53,240 nt of DNA, from the NCBI GenBank assembly GCA_051884615.1, contig JBJEVT010000023.1, positions 1 through 53,240 of the forward strand. Reading direction: 5' to 3'. Of the stretch, positions 24,003 to 33,322 are shown in pieces. The DNA comes from UBA1724 sp051884615 (GTDB lineage: Bacteria; Verrucomicrobiota; Lentisphaeria; Oligosphaerales; Oligosphaeraceae). Position 1 is the stretch's first letter. Each line of letters starts with the position of its first letter. Made by a program: the position numbers and the translations under genes. The notes under the pieces are model-generated. The model did not search any database, had not been told where the DNA came from, and saw nothing but the letters and a program-made list of their open reading frames with translations.

Positions 24003-25412
24003 ATGTGTCAGACGCTTCTCCTGATTTGCGCCGTCCTCTTCCTCCTCGCCCTGGAACGGGTGGTGACGAACTGGGCCATCCGTAGACCTTCCGCCAGGGA
24101 CTTCATCCGGAGGCACTTCCTCCTCCACCCCAACGGAATCTCCGTGCTCCGGTTCCCCCAGGGCGTGATTGCCGTCCTGATGGCCGCCAAAGGATATTGG
24201 GGGCTGGCCATCCTCTGGTTCGCCTTCTGGATGATCACCGACCTCACCGACGGCACCATCGCCCGGGGATGCGACCTGAAGACCGCCGCCGGCGAATGGC
24301 TGGACCCCCTGGCGGACAAATGCATGTCCTTCCCGGTCCTCCTCTTCCTTGCCCTGGACACCACCCACACCTGCGCCCCCAGGCCCTCCATCCTCTGGGT
24401 GGCCCTCTACTGCGTCATCGACGTGGTGGGCCAGTGCTCCCGGTTCTTCTGCAAGAAGAAGGCCGCCAACTCCTTCGGCAAGGTCAAGACCGCCCTGGTG
24501 ACCATCCTCATCGCCGTCCTCTCCCTCTACCAGTATTGCACCATGGAGAAGCTGGCCCAGTTCCCGCCCCTCACCCAGCTCTCCCAGGAGGTGGTCAACG
24601 CCATGACCATCGCCTGCGTCATCCTCGCCTTCCTCTCCCTCTACTGCAAGGTGATTCCCAGCCACTTCTACGCCAACTCCCTCACCCTCCTCAATTTCCT
24701 CTGCGGACTGCTTGCCACCGCCATCGCCTGGACCCAGACCCCCGGAAAACCCTACGTCCTGGCCTTCGTGATCATCTTCCTGGGGCAGTTCTTCGACCTC
24801 TTCGACGGCAAGATGGCGCAGAAATTCGGCTCCACTCCCCGGGGCGCCCTCTATGACGACATCGCCGACGGCACCAACTTCGGCATCGCCTGCGGCAGCA
24901 TCATCTTCCGCATCTTCCACAACTCCAGCAGCCATCTCCTGTCCCTCCTGGCCCCCGTCATCGCCCTCTTCTACCTGAGCTGCGTCCTCTACCGGCTCCG
25001 ACGCTTCCTCCACCCCACCCAGAATCTGCCCCGGGGCATCTTCCAGGGCATGCCCTCCCCGGCGGGCGCGCTGCTGGCGGGCTCGGCCTCCATGCTCCTC
25101 TCCCAGTATTCCACGGGGGTCGCCCCCTATCTCTGCGCCGCCCTGGTGGTGCTGTCGGGCATCCTCATGGTCTCCCATGTGCCCTACCGACACTTCGGGC
25201 GGGATTTATGGCCCTCCATCCCCATGGGGCTCCGCATCTTCTTCCTGATCCTGGTCATCTTCATCACCTGCTTCGCCCTGGTCAAGAGGGGATGGAGCCA
25301 CGCCTTCCTCCAGCTCACCATCCTGCTGACGGCCGCCTACGCCCTGGGCGCCATCGCCTATCCCCGCTATCTGCGACAGAAGCGGGAGGAAGAGGCCGCC
25401 GGGGAATCCTGA
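24003..25412 (+). CDS. Double CDP-alcohol phosphatidyltransferase (two fused domains)
   Basis: The 469-residue membrane protein carries two copies of the CDP-alcohol phosphotransferase active site. The first (80-105) is a perfect match to DxxDGxxAR(x8)GxxxDxxxD. The second (about 261-286, DLFDGKMAQKFGSTPRG) has Gln for the Arg and one residue fewer before the Gly. These enzymes attach an alcohol to CDP-diacylglycerol in the inner membrane; typical single-domain members make phosphatidylglycerol phosphate or phosphatidylserine at about 180-250 aa. Order and hydrophobicity suggest a fusion of two synthases or an internal duplication. I chose ATG at 24003 (after CTCCCTCC) over GTG at 23958. Confidence 0.85.
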   Translation: MCQTLLLICAVLFLLALERVVTNWAIRRPSARDFIRRHFLLHPNGISVLRFPQGVIAVLMAAKGYWGLAILWFAFWMITDLTDGTIARGCDLKTAAGEWLDPLADKCMSFPVLLFLALDTTHTCAPRPSILWVALYCVIDVVGQCSRFFCKKKAANSFGKVKTALVTILIAVLSLYQYCTMEKLAQFPPLTQLSQEVVNAMTIACVILAFLSLYCKVIPSHFYANSLTLLNFLCGLLATAIAWTQTPGKPYVLAFVIIFLGQFFDLFDGKMAQKFGSTPRGALYDDIADGTNFGIACGSIIFRIFHNSSSHLLSLLAPVIALFYLSCVLYRLRRFLHPTQNLPRGIFQGMPSPAGALLAGSASMLLSQYSTGVAPYLCAALVVLSGILMVSHVPYRHFGRDLWPSIPMGLRIFFLILVIFITCFALVKRGWSHAFLQLTILLTAAYALGAIAYPRYLRQKREEEAAGES

Positions 25413-25451
25413 CCGCCACCCCCTTCCCACCACTCCCACGCCCCCTTCCCC

Positions 25452-26135
25452 ATGAGATTCCTTCCCGCCATCCTTCTCGCCCTCGCCGCCACCCCTCTTC
25501 TCCCCGCCCAGGAGGCCACCATCACCGCCCGGGATCTGATTGTGAAGGGCGGGGACCTCATGTATGTCCTGATCCTCCTCTCCCTGGTGGCCGTGATGCT
25601 CATCGTCTACTACTGCCTCTCCCTGCGCCGGGCCGTCCTGGCCCCCTCCAAATTCCTCCACGCCGCGGAGGACGCCGCGGAGGCGGGGGACTGGGAGCTG
25701 CTGGAGGAGCTGGCGCGGAAGGACGGCTCCCTGGCCGCCAAGGCCGTGCTGGCGGCCTCCCAGGAGCGGGAGAACGGACTTGAGGATGCCCGGAAGGCCA
25801 TGGAGGAGGAGGGCGCACGTCAGACGGCCATCCTCTGGGGCCGTCTCCAATATCTCATGGATGTGGCCAGCATCGCCCCCATGGTGGGTCTGCTGGGCAC
25901 GGTCTGGGGCATGATGGTCTCCTTCCTGGCCCTGGACACGGATCTTGCCATGGCCAACAAGGTGAGCAACCTCACCAGCGGCGTCTCCCAGGCCATGTTC
26001 ACCACCTTCGGAGGACTGGTCATCGCCATCTTCTCCCTGGCCGCCTACGCCCTCTTCCGGGGCCGCCTCAACCGCCTCGCCGCCCAGGTGGAGGTGGATT
26101 GCAAAGCCGTTCTGCGGAGGTTCAAGAAGGCATGA
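25452..26135 (+). CDS. exbB: ExbB/TolQ/MotA-family proton channel subunit
   Basis: ExbB forms the pentameric proton channel that, with ExbD, energises outer-membrane or envelope processes. The 227-residue product has an N-terminal signal-like helix (ILLALAATPLLPAQ), three further membrane helices, and the family core IAPMVGLLGTVWGMMVSF and GVSQAMFTTFGGLVIAI in the last third. It overlaps exbD by ATGA. The N-terminal cleavable segment is a feature of the ExbB-type subfamily found in Bacteroidetes and PVC bacteria. The partner is a TPR protein instead of TonB in this operon. Confidence 0.93.
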   Translation: MRFLPAILLALAATPLLPAQEATITARDLIVKGGDLMYVLILLSLVAVMLIVYYCLSLRRAVLAPSKFLHAAEDAAEAGDWELLEELARKDGSLAAKAVLAASQERENGLEDARKAMEEEGARQTAILWGRLQYLMDVASIAPMVGLLGTVWGMMVSFLALDTDLAMANKVSNLTSGVSQAMFTTFGGLVIAIFSLAAYALFRGRLNRLAAQVEVDCKAVLRRFKKA

Positions 26136-26548
26136 ACTTCCGCAAGAACATCCAGGAGCGACAGGCGGGCTTCCCCATGGCCCCCATGCTGGACATCGTC
26201 TTCCTGCTCCTCATCCATTTCATGGCGGCGACCGTCTTCGCCCAATGGGAGAAGCAGGTGGACATCACCGTGCCCACCGCCAAGACCGCCCGGGAGCAGA
26301 CCCGCCATGTGGGCGAACTGATCCTCAACGTGGACAAGGAGGGCAACCTCTTCATCAACGGGCAGCCCTACTCCGACCAGACCGCCCTGGAGCTGCTGCG
26401 CCAGATCGCCGACGCCTTCCGGGACCAGCCCATCATCCTGCGGGCGGACAAGGAGACCAGCGTCCAGTCCCTCATCCATGTGATGGATCTCTGCCGGGAG
26501 GCGGACGTCTGGAACATCGCCCTCGCCACCGTCACGCCCCAGGAATGA
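26132..26548 (+). CDS. exbD: ExbD/TolR-family biopolymer transport protein
   Basis: This 138-residue protein has one N-terminal membrane helix (PMLDIVFLLLIHFMAATVF) and a periplasmic domain. Asp20 in PMLDIVFLLL aligns with the proton-binding Asp of ExbD. The start is the ATG overlapping the exbB stop; the frame is open farther upstream but that would overlap exbB out of frame. The C-terminal domain matches the family (ELILNVDKEGNLFINGQ and PIILRADKETSVQSLIHVMDLCREA). The next gene, encoding a TPR protein, also begins at an ATGA overlap, so the three are translationally coupled. Confidence 0.93.
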   Translation: MNFRKNIQERQAGFPMAPMLDIVFLLLIHFMAATVFAQWEKQVDITVPTAKTAREQTRHVGELILNVDKEGNLFINGQPYSDQTALELLRQIADAFRDQPIILRADKETSVQSLIHVMDLCREADVWNIALATVTPQE

Positions 26549-28944
26549 AATCCCTCCCCTCCCTCCTCCTCGCCGGGGCGGTCCTGTTCCTGCTGGCCGC
26601 CTGGCTCCCGGCCCAGTCCCCCGCCCTGCCCCAGGACGGACTGCTCTCCCCCGAGGAGTCCGTCGCCTTCATCCAGGGCCTGGAGGCCCGGGGACTCCAC
26701 GACGAGTGTCTTCGCCAGGCGGAGGTTTTCCTCCGGCGCTATCCGGGGCATCCCTATCGGGAGCAGGTGGAGCAGAGGAAGATCCGGAGCCTCCTTTCCC
26801 TGAAGAAATACCCGGAGGTGGTGGAGGCCATCCGGGCGCATCTGAAGGATTTTCCCGGCAGCGCTGTCCGCCAGGAGTTTCTCCAGTGCCTCGGGCGTTG
26901 TCTTCAGGAGACGGGGGATCCCGCCGCCGCCCTGGAAGTCTATCAGGAACTGCTGGCTGACAAAGCCACGGCATCCTCCCCGGAGGAGGAGGAGCTGCGC
27001 TATCGACTGGCGGTCTGCCTTGCCACCGTGGGACGGGACCAGGAGGCCCGCGCGGAACTGCGGAAGCTGGCCTCCCTGACGCTGGACGCCGGCCATCTTC
27101 CCCGAATCTACGCCTGCCAGTATCTGGCCATCCTGCGCCAGAACGACGGGGATGCCGCCGGCGCCTTGTCCATGCTCCAGCCCCTTCTGCTTCTCCAGGA
27201 GCTGCCGGATTCCCTGCGCCAGAACCTCCTTCTCACCGTCGGCTATCTGTCATTCCTTCCCCCCGTCCAGGACTTCGCCCAGGCCCGCGCCGCCTACGGC
27301 TCCTTCCTCTCGGAATATCCCCAGGACGAGCGCGCCCAGGAAGTGCGCCGCAACCTCCTCTCCTGCACCTACGCCCTGGGAGAACACCAGGAATTCCTCC
27401 GTCTCCTCCAGGAATATCAAAGCCACCTCCCCGCCGACGCCCCCCGGGATTGGGAACTCCTTTGGCTGGCCGCCCAGTCCTCCATGGCACTGGAACGCTG
27501 GGAAGAGGCGCTGCCCCGGCTCCAGGACCTGGCGCAAAGCGACGCCGTCGCCCCCGCCCGGCGCCAGCAGGCCCGCGCCCTCCGCATCTTCTGCCTGGAC
27601 GCCCTCCAACGCCACCAGGAAGTGGCGGAGGAGGCCGACGCCTACGCCCAGCTCCATCCCCAGGCCATGGACCTGGAGCAGATTCTCCTCCGGAGAGGCG
27701 CCGCCCTCCAGGAGCTCCATCGGGAGGAGGAGGCCATCCAGCTCTACCAATCCCTCCTTCCCCGTCTCGCCGCCGGCGCGCCTGGCCCCTATCAGCAGGC
27801 GGGCCTCTCCCTGATGCGCCTTCTGGAAGCCCAGGGGGACTTCGCCCAGGCAGCGACCCTCTGCCTCGCCTTGGCGGAAAAGGCGCCCGCCACGGCCTCC
27901 CAGGGAGTGCAAAGCGGGGATTCCCTCCGGGAGGCGGCGCTGCCCCTGCTGCTGAAGATTCCCGCCGATCCCCGCGCCCTGCCCCTGGTGGATCAGCTTC
28001 TTGCCAAGACCACCGACGCCGACAAGGTGAACCGTCTTCTCCAGCTCCGGTATCATTTCGCCCTGGAGGCGAAGGATCTTGTCCAGACCGAGGCCACCAT
28101 CCAGCGCATTCTGCCCCTCTGCACCCCCGTCCAGACCCCGGTCTGGCGCCAGCGCAACGCCCGGATTCTCCGTCTCCAGAAGCGGTATGCGGAGACCATC
28201 CAGGAATACCAGGGGATTCTCGCCCACAGGGAGACTCCCGGGGAGATGCGCCGGGAGATTCTGCCGGATCTGGTGGCTCTCCTCTACTTCCAGAAGCGCG
28301 GACCGGAGGCGGTCCCCTATCTGGAGGAGCTCTTTCGCCTGTCGCCGCCCGCCGCCCTCTCCCGGGTGCTTCTCGCCCACATCGCCCAGGAACGGCGCGC
28401 CCAGAAGGACTACCACAATGCCCAACGTGCCGTCAGCGCCCTGCTCCAGGATGCGAGCTGCCCCCCGGAGGAGCGGATTCCCCTGCTGCTCCAACTGTCG
28501 GATCTCCAATTCCTGGGAGGGCAGATCCCCCAGTGCCGCGCCACTCTGCAGGAAATGGCCAGCCGCCTGGGCGCCCAGGGCGCTCCCCTCCCCATGGATC
28601 TCCTGGCCTTGAAAGCGGAGCTGGCTCTGATGGACCAGCAGCCCGACGCCGCCCTCACCTACGCCAAGGAAGCCCAGGAACGGCGGGACGCCGCCCTCCT
28701 CCCGGATTCCCGCCCCCGGGCGCAATGGGCGCTGGCCCAGGCTCTCCTCTCTCTCCAGGACTATCCCGGCGCCTTGACTGCCGCCACCCAGGGATTCATC
28801 CTGGAAAAGCACCCGGTCTATTCTCCCCGATGCTATCTGGTGGCAGCCATGGCCAAGGAGGCGCAGGGAGACGCCAAAACCGCCGCCGAACTCCGCAACG
28901 CCCTCCGGCAGGAATATCCCGAATCTTCGGATCCGACCCCATAA
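26545..28944 (+). CDS. Large TPR-repeat envelope protein
   Basis: The 799-residue product begins with a signal peptide (LPSLLLAGAVLFLLAAWLPAQS) and then consists almost wholly of helical, TPR-like repeats rich in Leu, Ala, Glu and Gln, for example QDFAQARAAYGSFLSEYPQDERAQEVR. It is probably periplasmic, or outer-membrane anchored by partners. The start overlaps the exbD stop (ATGA), so it is made together with the proton channel. Similar TPR proteins follow exbBD in Bacteroidetes and PVC genomes. TonB itself is not in this operon. The role, perhaps a scaffold powered by the ExbBD complex, is inference. Confidence 0.85.
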   Translation: MKSLPSLLLAGAVLFLLAAWLPAQSPALPQDGLLSPEESVAFIQGLEARGLHDECLRQAEVFLRRYPGHPYREQVEQRKIRSLLSLKKYPEVVEAIRAHLKDFPGSAVRQEFLQCLGRCLQETGDPAAALEVYQELLADKATASSPEEEELRYRLAVCLATVGRDQEARAELRKLASLTLDAGHLPRIYACQYLAILRQNDGDAAGALSMLQPLLLLQELPDSLRQNLLLTVGYLSFLPPVQDFAQARAAYGSFLSEYPQDERAQEVRRNLLSCTYALGEHQEFLRLLQEYQSHLPADAPRDWELLWLAAQSSMALERWEEALPRLQDLAQSDAVAPARRQQARALRIFCLDALQRHQEVAEEADAYAQLHPQAMDLEQILLRRGAALQELHREEEAIQLYQSLLPRLAAGAPGPYQQAGLSLMRLLEAQGDFAQAATLCLALAEKAPATASQGVQSGDSLREAALPLLLKIPADPRALPLVDQLLAKTTDADKVNRLLQLRYHFALEAKDLVQTEATIQRILPLCTPVQTPVWRQRNARILRLQKRYAETIQEYQGILAHRETPGEMRREILPDLVALLYFQKRGPEAVPYLEELFRLSPPAALSRVLLAHIAQERRAQKDYHNAQRAVSALLQDASCPPEERIPLLLQLSDLQFLGGQIPQCRATLQEMASRLGAQGAPLPMDLLALKAELALMDQQPDAALTYAKEAQERRDAALLPDSRPRAQWALAQALLSLQDYPGALTAATQGFILEKHPVYSPRCYLVAAMAKEAQGDAKTAAELRNALRQEYPESSDPTP

Positions 28945-28962
28945 GCCCCCATCCCCACGCCT

Positions 28963-31293
28963 ATGCCTCGCTTCCTTGTCCTCCTGGCCCTCTCCCTCTC
29001 CTTCACCCTGGCGGCGGAACTCCGCATCCTCCTGCCCGCCTCCCCCGGCGCGCCGGAAAAAACCGCCGCGGAGCAGCTGGCCAAATACCTCCCGCTGCTG
29101 AGCGGAGAACCCCTCCAGGTCTCCATCCTCTCCGAAGACGACCCCGCCGCCCAGGAGGCCAGCCCCGCCGAAACCATCTATCTGGGCAGGACCGAGCGCG
29201 CCCTCGCCGCCCTGGACGTGCCCTCCTGGGATTCCCTCCAGCCCGATGAAATCCTCTACCGGGTGGACGACAAGGGAACCCTGTGGATCGCCGGCGAGGG
29301 CACCCGAGGCACCCTCTATGCCGTCTTCGAGGTGCTGGAGCGGGAATACGGGGCGCGCTTCTTCACCGCCGACTGCGAATATCTCCCCCGCACCCGGGGC
29401 GTCCTCGCCCTGCCCGCCCCCGGCACCGCCTACCGCTATGCCCCTCCCTTCATCTCCCGGGTGGCCTACTACCACACCATTCTCGCGGGCAAGCCGGATT
29501 TCATCGTGAAGATGCGCAACAACTTCTGGACCATCCCGGAGGAATGGGGCGGCAACGACAACATCATCGGCTTCGTCCACACCATGGAGCGCTTCATCCC
29601 CGACTCCCACTTCGCCGAGCATCCGGAGTGGTTCTCCTACCGGGACGGATTCCGGGACGCAGGCTCCATGAGCCAGCTGTGCCTCACCAACCAGGAAATG
29701 CGCCAGGAACTCATCCGGCGCGTCCTGGAGGAGCTGCGGAAAGACGGCGGCAAGAGCCACTTCATCTCCGTCTCCCAGAATGACAACCAGCGTTACTGCC
29801 TCTGCCCGGAATGCACCGCCTTCGTGGAGGCCCACGGCAACCAGACCGACCTGCTCCTGGACTGCGTCAACCAGGTGGCGGAGGCCGTGGAGAAGGAATT
29901 CCCCAAGGTCTATGTGGACACCCTGGCATACAACTACACCCGCCAGCCCCCCAAGACCGTCCGCCCCCGGAAGAACGTCGCCATCCGCTACTGCACCATC
30001 GAGGCGCGCTCCTTCTTCCCCCTGGAATCCCCCCAGAACCAGAACCTCTACCAGGAAATGCAGGAGTGGAAGCAGGTGGCCGAGAAGATGCTCATCTGGA
30101 ACTACGTCACCGACTTCATCCGCTACTATCTGCCCCATCCCAACTGGCACACCCTTGCCCAGGACACCCGCCTCTTCCGGGACTGCAACGCCATCAACGT
30201 CTTCCAGCAGGGCGCCTACAATGCCTGCGGCCCCGCCGCCGACCTGGGAGACCTGAGGGCCTATCTCCTCTCCCGCCTCCTCTGGAATCCCGATGCCGAC
30301 GACCAGGCGCTGGTGGAGGAGTTCTGCCGGCACTTCTACGGCCCCGCCACCCCCTATGTGAAGACCTATCTGGACGGCGTCACCGCTCTGGCGCAGTTCC
30401 ATCCCGAGGCCCAGGACAACTGCTATCCCGACAACACCCGCTCCTGGATGAGCGACGAGGATCTGGCCAGTCTCTGGGAGCAGGTCTATGCGGGAGTCCG
30501 CGCCCTGGCGGAGGACCCGGTCTACGGTCCCCGCATGGAGATGGCAGCCCTGCCCATCACCATGGACCTGCTGGACCGCCAGGAACTGCTGCTGCCCTCG
30601 CCGGAGGAGCGTCTCGCCCCCCTGCGGGACGTGGATCCCGTGGCCCTTTGCGATTGGTGCCGCAAGGTGATGCAGCGAGGCGGGGTGGAGTTCCTCAACG
30701 AGAACCACACCCTCAGCGTCAAGGGCTGGGCGGATCGCCTCAGGGGCACCTTCAACCGGACCCTCGTCCTGCCGGACGTTCCCCTGGCGACCAAGCTTCC
30801 CGCGGGCCTTCCCGCGGGTCAGAAGGCCTGGAGCTGGAATGTGGAGGACCTGGGAGGGCTTCCCTATGCCTCCAGCATCCGCACCATCATGCTCTCCGAC
30901 GATCCGGCGGCGGATGGAGGAAAGGCCATCACCATGCCCAACACCCATCGGGAGTGGTTCCTCCAGATGCGGAATCTGCCCCGGGGAGTCTTCGACGTCT
31001 ATCTGTCGGTGCGCTGCGACCTGAAGCCGGGCCATGCCGCCCAGGGCGTTGCCATGACCTTCGGCAACTACCCGGACGGCCCCGAAGCCCTCAACACCGC
31101 CACCGCCGACAGGCTTGCCGGCCCGGAATACAAGCTCATCTATCTGGGCCGCTCCAATCTCAACCGCGCCAACTACTTCTACGGCGCGCCCGCCATCAAT
31201 CTCAATGTGGAGCGCATCTGGATCGACCAGCTCGTCGTCACCAACCCCACCGATGACCTGGGCAATCCCCTGGCTCCCCCGGAGGAAGAGTAG
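28963..31293 (+). CDS. Secreted DUF4838 protein (glycosidase-like)
   Basis: This 776-residue protein has a short signal peptide (FLVLLALSLSFTLA), an N-terminal alpha-glucuronidase-like domain (about 20-155, ending in EYGARFFTADCEYLPRT), and a TIM-barrel-like DUF4838 region (about 160-480) with ISVSQNDNQRYCLCPECTAF and LIWNYVTDFIRYYLPHPN. A C-terminal region (about 560-776) is beta-rich and of unknown role. DUF4838 proteins abound in Lentisphaerae, Planctomycetes and Verrucomicrobia and are thought to act on polysaccharides, but no substrate is established. It follows the TPR gene by 18 bases on the same strand, possibly as a cargo or partner. The catalytic residues cannot be assigned with confidence. 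Confidence 0.85.
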   Translation: MPRFLVLLALSLSFTLAAELRILLPASPGAPEKTAAEQLAKYLPLLSGEPLQVSILSEDDPAAQEASPAETIYLGRTERALAALDVPSWDSLQPDEILYRVDDKGTLWIAGEGTRGTLYAVFEVLEREYGARFFTADCEYLPRTRGVLALPAPGTAYRYAPPFISRVAYYHTILAGKPDFIVKMRNNFWTIPEEWGGNDNIIGFVHTMERFIPDSHFAEHPEWFSYRDGFRDAGSMSQLCLTNQEMRQELIRRVLEELRKDGGKSHFISVSQNDNQRYCLCPECTAFVEAHGNQTDLLLDCVNQVAEAVEKEFPKVYVDTLAYNYTRQPPKTVRPRKNVAIRYCTIEARSFFPLESPQNQNLYQEMQEWKQVAEKMLIWNYVTDFIRYYLPHPNWHTLAQDTRLFRDCNAINVFQQGAYNACGPAADLGDLRAYLLSRLLWNPDADDQALVEEFCRHFYGPATPYVKTYLDGVTALAQFHPEAQDNCYPDNTRSWMSDEDLASLWEQVYAGVRALAEDPVYGPRMEMAALPITMDLLDRQELLLPSPEERLAPLRDVDPVALCDWCRKVMQRGGVEFLNENHTLSVKGWADRLRGTFNRTLVLPDVPLATKLPAGLPAGQKAWSWNVEDLGGLPYASSIRTIMLSDDPAADGGKAITMPNTHREWFLQMRNLPRGVFDVYLSVRCDLKPGHAAQGVAMTFGNYPDGPEALNTATADRLAGPEYKLIYLGRSNLNRANYFYGAPAINLNVERIWIDQLVVTNPTDDLGNPLAPPEEE

Positions 31294-31349
31294 CTCCCCG
31301 CGAACCTTCCTTCTTCCCCATCCACCCGCATATACGGAGGCAGATTTCC

Positions 31350-32549
31350 ATGGCAGTCGTGGAAAAGACCACCATCGGCTACGGTTCCCGCCTGGGCAGC
31401 TCCCTCAAGGGAATCTTCACGGGCATCCTCATGGTTCTGGCGGGCATTGTCCTGCTTTGGTGGAACGAGGGCCGTTCCGTGCGGCGGTACAAGGCCCTCA
31501 AGGAGGGCGCCAGCAACGTGATCTCCATCTCCGCCGACCAGGTTCTGCCGGAGAACGAGGGGAAGCTGGTGCATCTCACCGCACCCGCCGTCACCCAGGA
31601 AACCCTCCAGGATTCCGATTTCGGGCTGGCGCTTCCCGGCGCCCTGCGCCTGGAGCGGAAGGTGGAGATGTATCAGTGGGAGGAGCAATCCGAGACCAGG
31701 GAGGAGGAGAAGTTGGGCGGCAAGGTGGAGAAGACCACCACCTACACCTACGAGAAGGTGTGGTCCAGCACCCTCGTCGACTCCCGGAACTTCAAGGAGC
31801 CCGGCCATGAGAATCCCGCCCGCCTCCTCGTCCCCGGGAAGACCGTCGTGCCCGCCCGGGTCACCGTGGGCGCCTTCCGTCTGACGCCCGAGCAGATCCG
31901 TGCCGTGGGCGGCGCCCGGGAGATGGAGTTCGCCGCGGACTACCAGGTCCCGGAAATGCCGGCCTCCCTCCTCCAGGTCTACCAGGCTCCCCGGGTCTCC
32001 CAGAGGGAAATCTACTTCCCCGTCAAGAGGGCCAAGGAAGCCCAGGCAGGGGAGGACGCCCCGGAGATCGGGGACATCCGGGTCTCCTTCCAGGTGGTGG
32101 ATTCCCACGACATCTCCCTGGTCTACGTCCAGAAGGGAGATTCCTTCGCCGTCTACCAGGCCAAGACGGGCACCGTCGCCCTCCAGGCGGACGGCATCAA
32201 GACCGCCGACGAGATGTTCACCTCCGCGCAGAACGCCAACAAGATGATCACCTGGCTTCTCCGGCTGGCGGGCTTCCTCCTGCTCTTCATCGGCTTCCAG
32301 ACCATCTTCAAGCCCATCCAGGTGCTTGCCAGCGTCCTGCCCTTCCTGGGACGCATGGTGGGCGCGGGCACCTCGGCCATCTCCTTCCTCCTGGCGCTGC
32401 CCATCTCCCTCCTGGTCATCGCCCTGGCATGGCTCTTCTACCGCCCCGTCCTCGCCATCGTCCTGCTCCTTGCCGTGGCGGCCTCCCTCTATGGCCTCAA
32501 GAGCGTCTTCGCCAAGCTGAAGAAGCCCGAAGCCCCCGCCCAGGGCTAG
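31350..32549 (+). CDS. TMEM43 family membrane protein
   Basis: This 399-residue protein resembles the TMEM43/LUMA family, known chiefly from animals (an inner nuclear membrane protein) but also present in bacteria. It has an N-terminal membrane helix (GIFTGILMVLAGIVLLWWNEGRSV), a large soluble region (about 55-285) with LRLERKVEMYQWEE, and three C-terminal membrane helices (about 297-390). The ATG is preceded by CGGAGG, so this gene does use a Shine-Dalgarno. The function of bacterial members is unknown. It probably spans the inner membrane with its middle domain outside the cytosol. Confidence 0.9.
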   Translation: MAVVEKTTIGYGSRLGSSLKGIFTGILMVLAGIVLLWWNEGRSVRRYKALKEGASNVISISADQVLPENEGKLVHLTAPAVTQETLQDSDFGLALPGALRLERKVEMYQWEEQSETREEEKLGGKVEKTTTYTYEKVWSSTLVDSRNFKEPGHENPARLLVPGKTVVPARVTVGAFRLTPEQIRAVGGAREMEFAADYQVPEMPASLLQVYQAPRVSQREIYFPVKRAKEAQAGEDAPEIGDIRVSFQVVDSHDISLVYVQKGDSFAVYQAKTGTVALQADGIKTADEMFTSAQNANKMITWLLRLAGFLLLFIGFQTIFKPIQVLASVLPFLGRMVGAGTSAISFLLALPISLLVIALAWLFYRPVLAIVLLLAVAASLYGLKSVFAKLKKPEAPAQG

Positions 32550-32565
32550 CCGCACTCCCTCCCCC

Positions 32566-33174
32566 ATGGTGCGCTCCACGGTCCGACTCCTTTTCCTGGA
32601 CGCCTGCCTCCACCGGGAGCGCTCCCGCACGGAGGCGCTGGCACAGGCCTATCTGCGCCTCCGGGAGAGGCAGGGGCCTGTGGAGTGCCAGAAGGTGACC
32701 CTGGAAGAGGAACGCCTCCTCCCCCTGAATGGACAACGCCTCCAGGAACGGGAGAACGCCGTCCGGACGGGCGACTACTCGGGAGAGGCATTCCGCCTCC
32801 CGCGGCAGCTGGCATGGGCGCAGGAACTGGTCATCGCCGCACCCTATTGGGACTTGAGCTTCCCCGCCACCCTGAAACTCTATTGGGAAAACTGCTGCGT
32901 CCACGGCCTGACGTTCCGATACACCCCCGAGGGAAAACCCCGGGGGCTCACCGCCCTTCAGAAAGCCACCTACATCACCACCAGCGGCGGCCTCATCGGC
33001 AACGCCGATTTCGGCTTCCTCTATCTCCAGGGACTCCTCCAGGGACTCCTGGGCGTCCGCACCGTGGAGCGGTTCTCCGCGGAAGGGCTGGACATCCTGG
33101 GCAACTCCCCCGACGATATTCTCCAGCGCGCCATCCAGGACATGGAAGCCCGTCTCCTGGAAAAGTCCCGCTGA
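32566..33174 (+). CDS. NAD(P)H-dependent FMN reductase, flavodoxin-like fold (AzoR/NQO type)
   Basis: The 202-residue product looks like an azoreductase/quinone reductase: VRLLFLDACLHRERSRTEALAQAYL (FMN phosphate-binding N-terminus), ELVIAAPYWDLSFPATLKLYWENC (flavin-binding loop) and ITTSGGLIGNADFGFLYLQGLL. It would reduce quinones or azo compounds with NAD(P)H, protecting against electrophiles. It is cytosolic. It follows the TMEM43 gene by 16 bases with a CT-rich leader. The physiological substrate is unknown. Confidence 0.85.
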   Translation: MVRSTVRLLFLDACLHRERSRTEALAQAYLRLRERQGPVECQKVTLEEERLLPLNGQRLQERENAVRTGDYSGEAFRLPRQLAWAQELVIAAPYWDLSFPATLKLYWENCCVHGLTFRYTPEGKPRGLTALQKATYITTSGGLIGNADFGFLYLQGLLQGLLGVRTVERFSAEGLDILGNSPDDILQRAIQDMEARLLEKSR

Positions 33175-33224
33175 CACCCCTGTTCCCGGGGGCTTTCCCT
33201 CGTGTCATCGGGAGGGCTTCCACA

Positions 33225-33242
33225 GCGGGAGGGAGTTCCCGC
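33225..33242 (+). repeat. 6-bp inverted repeat in the reductase/KAS III gap
   Basis: GCGGGA (33225-33230) and TCCCGC (33237-33242) can pair around a 6-base loop. It precedes the AT-rich stretch GGAATTACATTATCC (33253-33267), the likely promoter region of the KAS III-like gene. No T-run follows, so a terminator role is weak; an operator is possible. Confidence 0.3.
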
Positions 33243-33322
33243 AGGGACTCTAGGAATTACATTATCCTGTTTTCCCGGTCACCCCGACCTTTTGCCTGCG
33301 CTTTCGCCCTTCTGCCCCCTTC

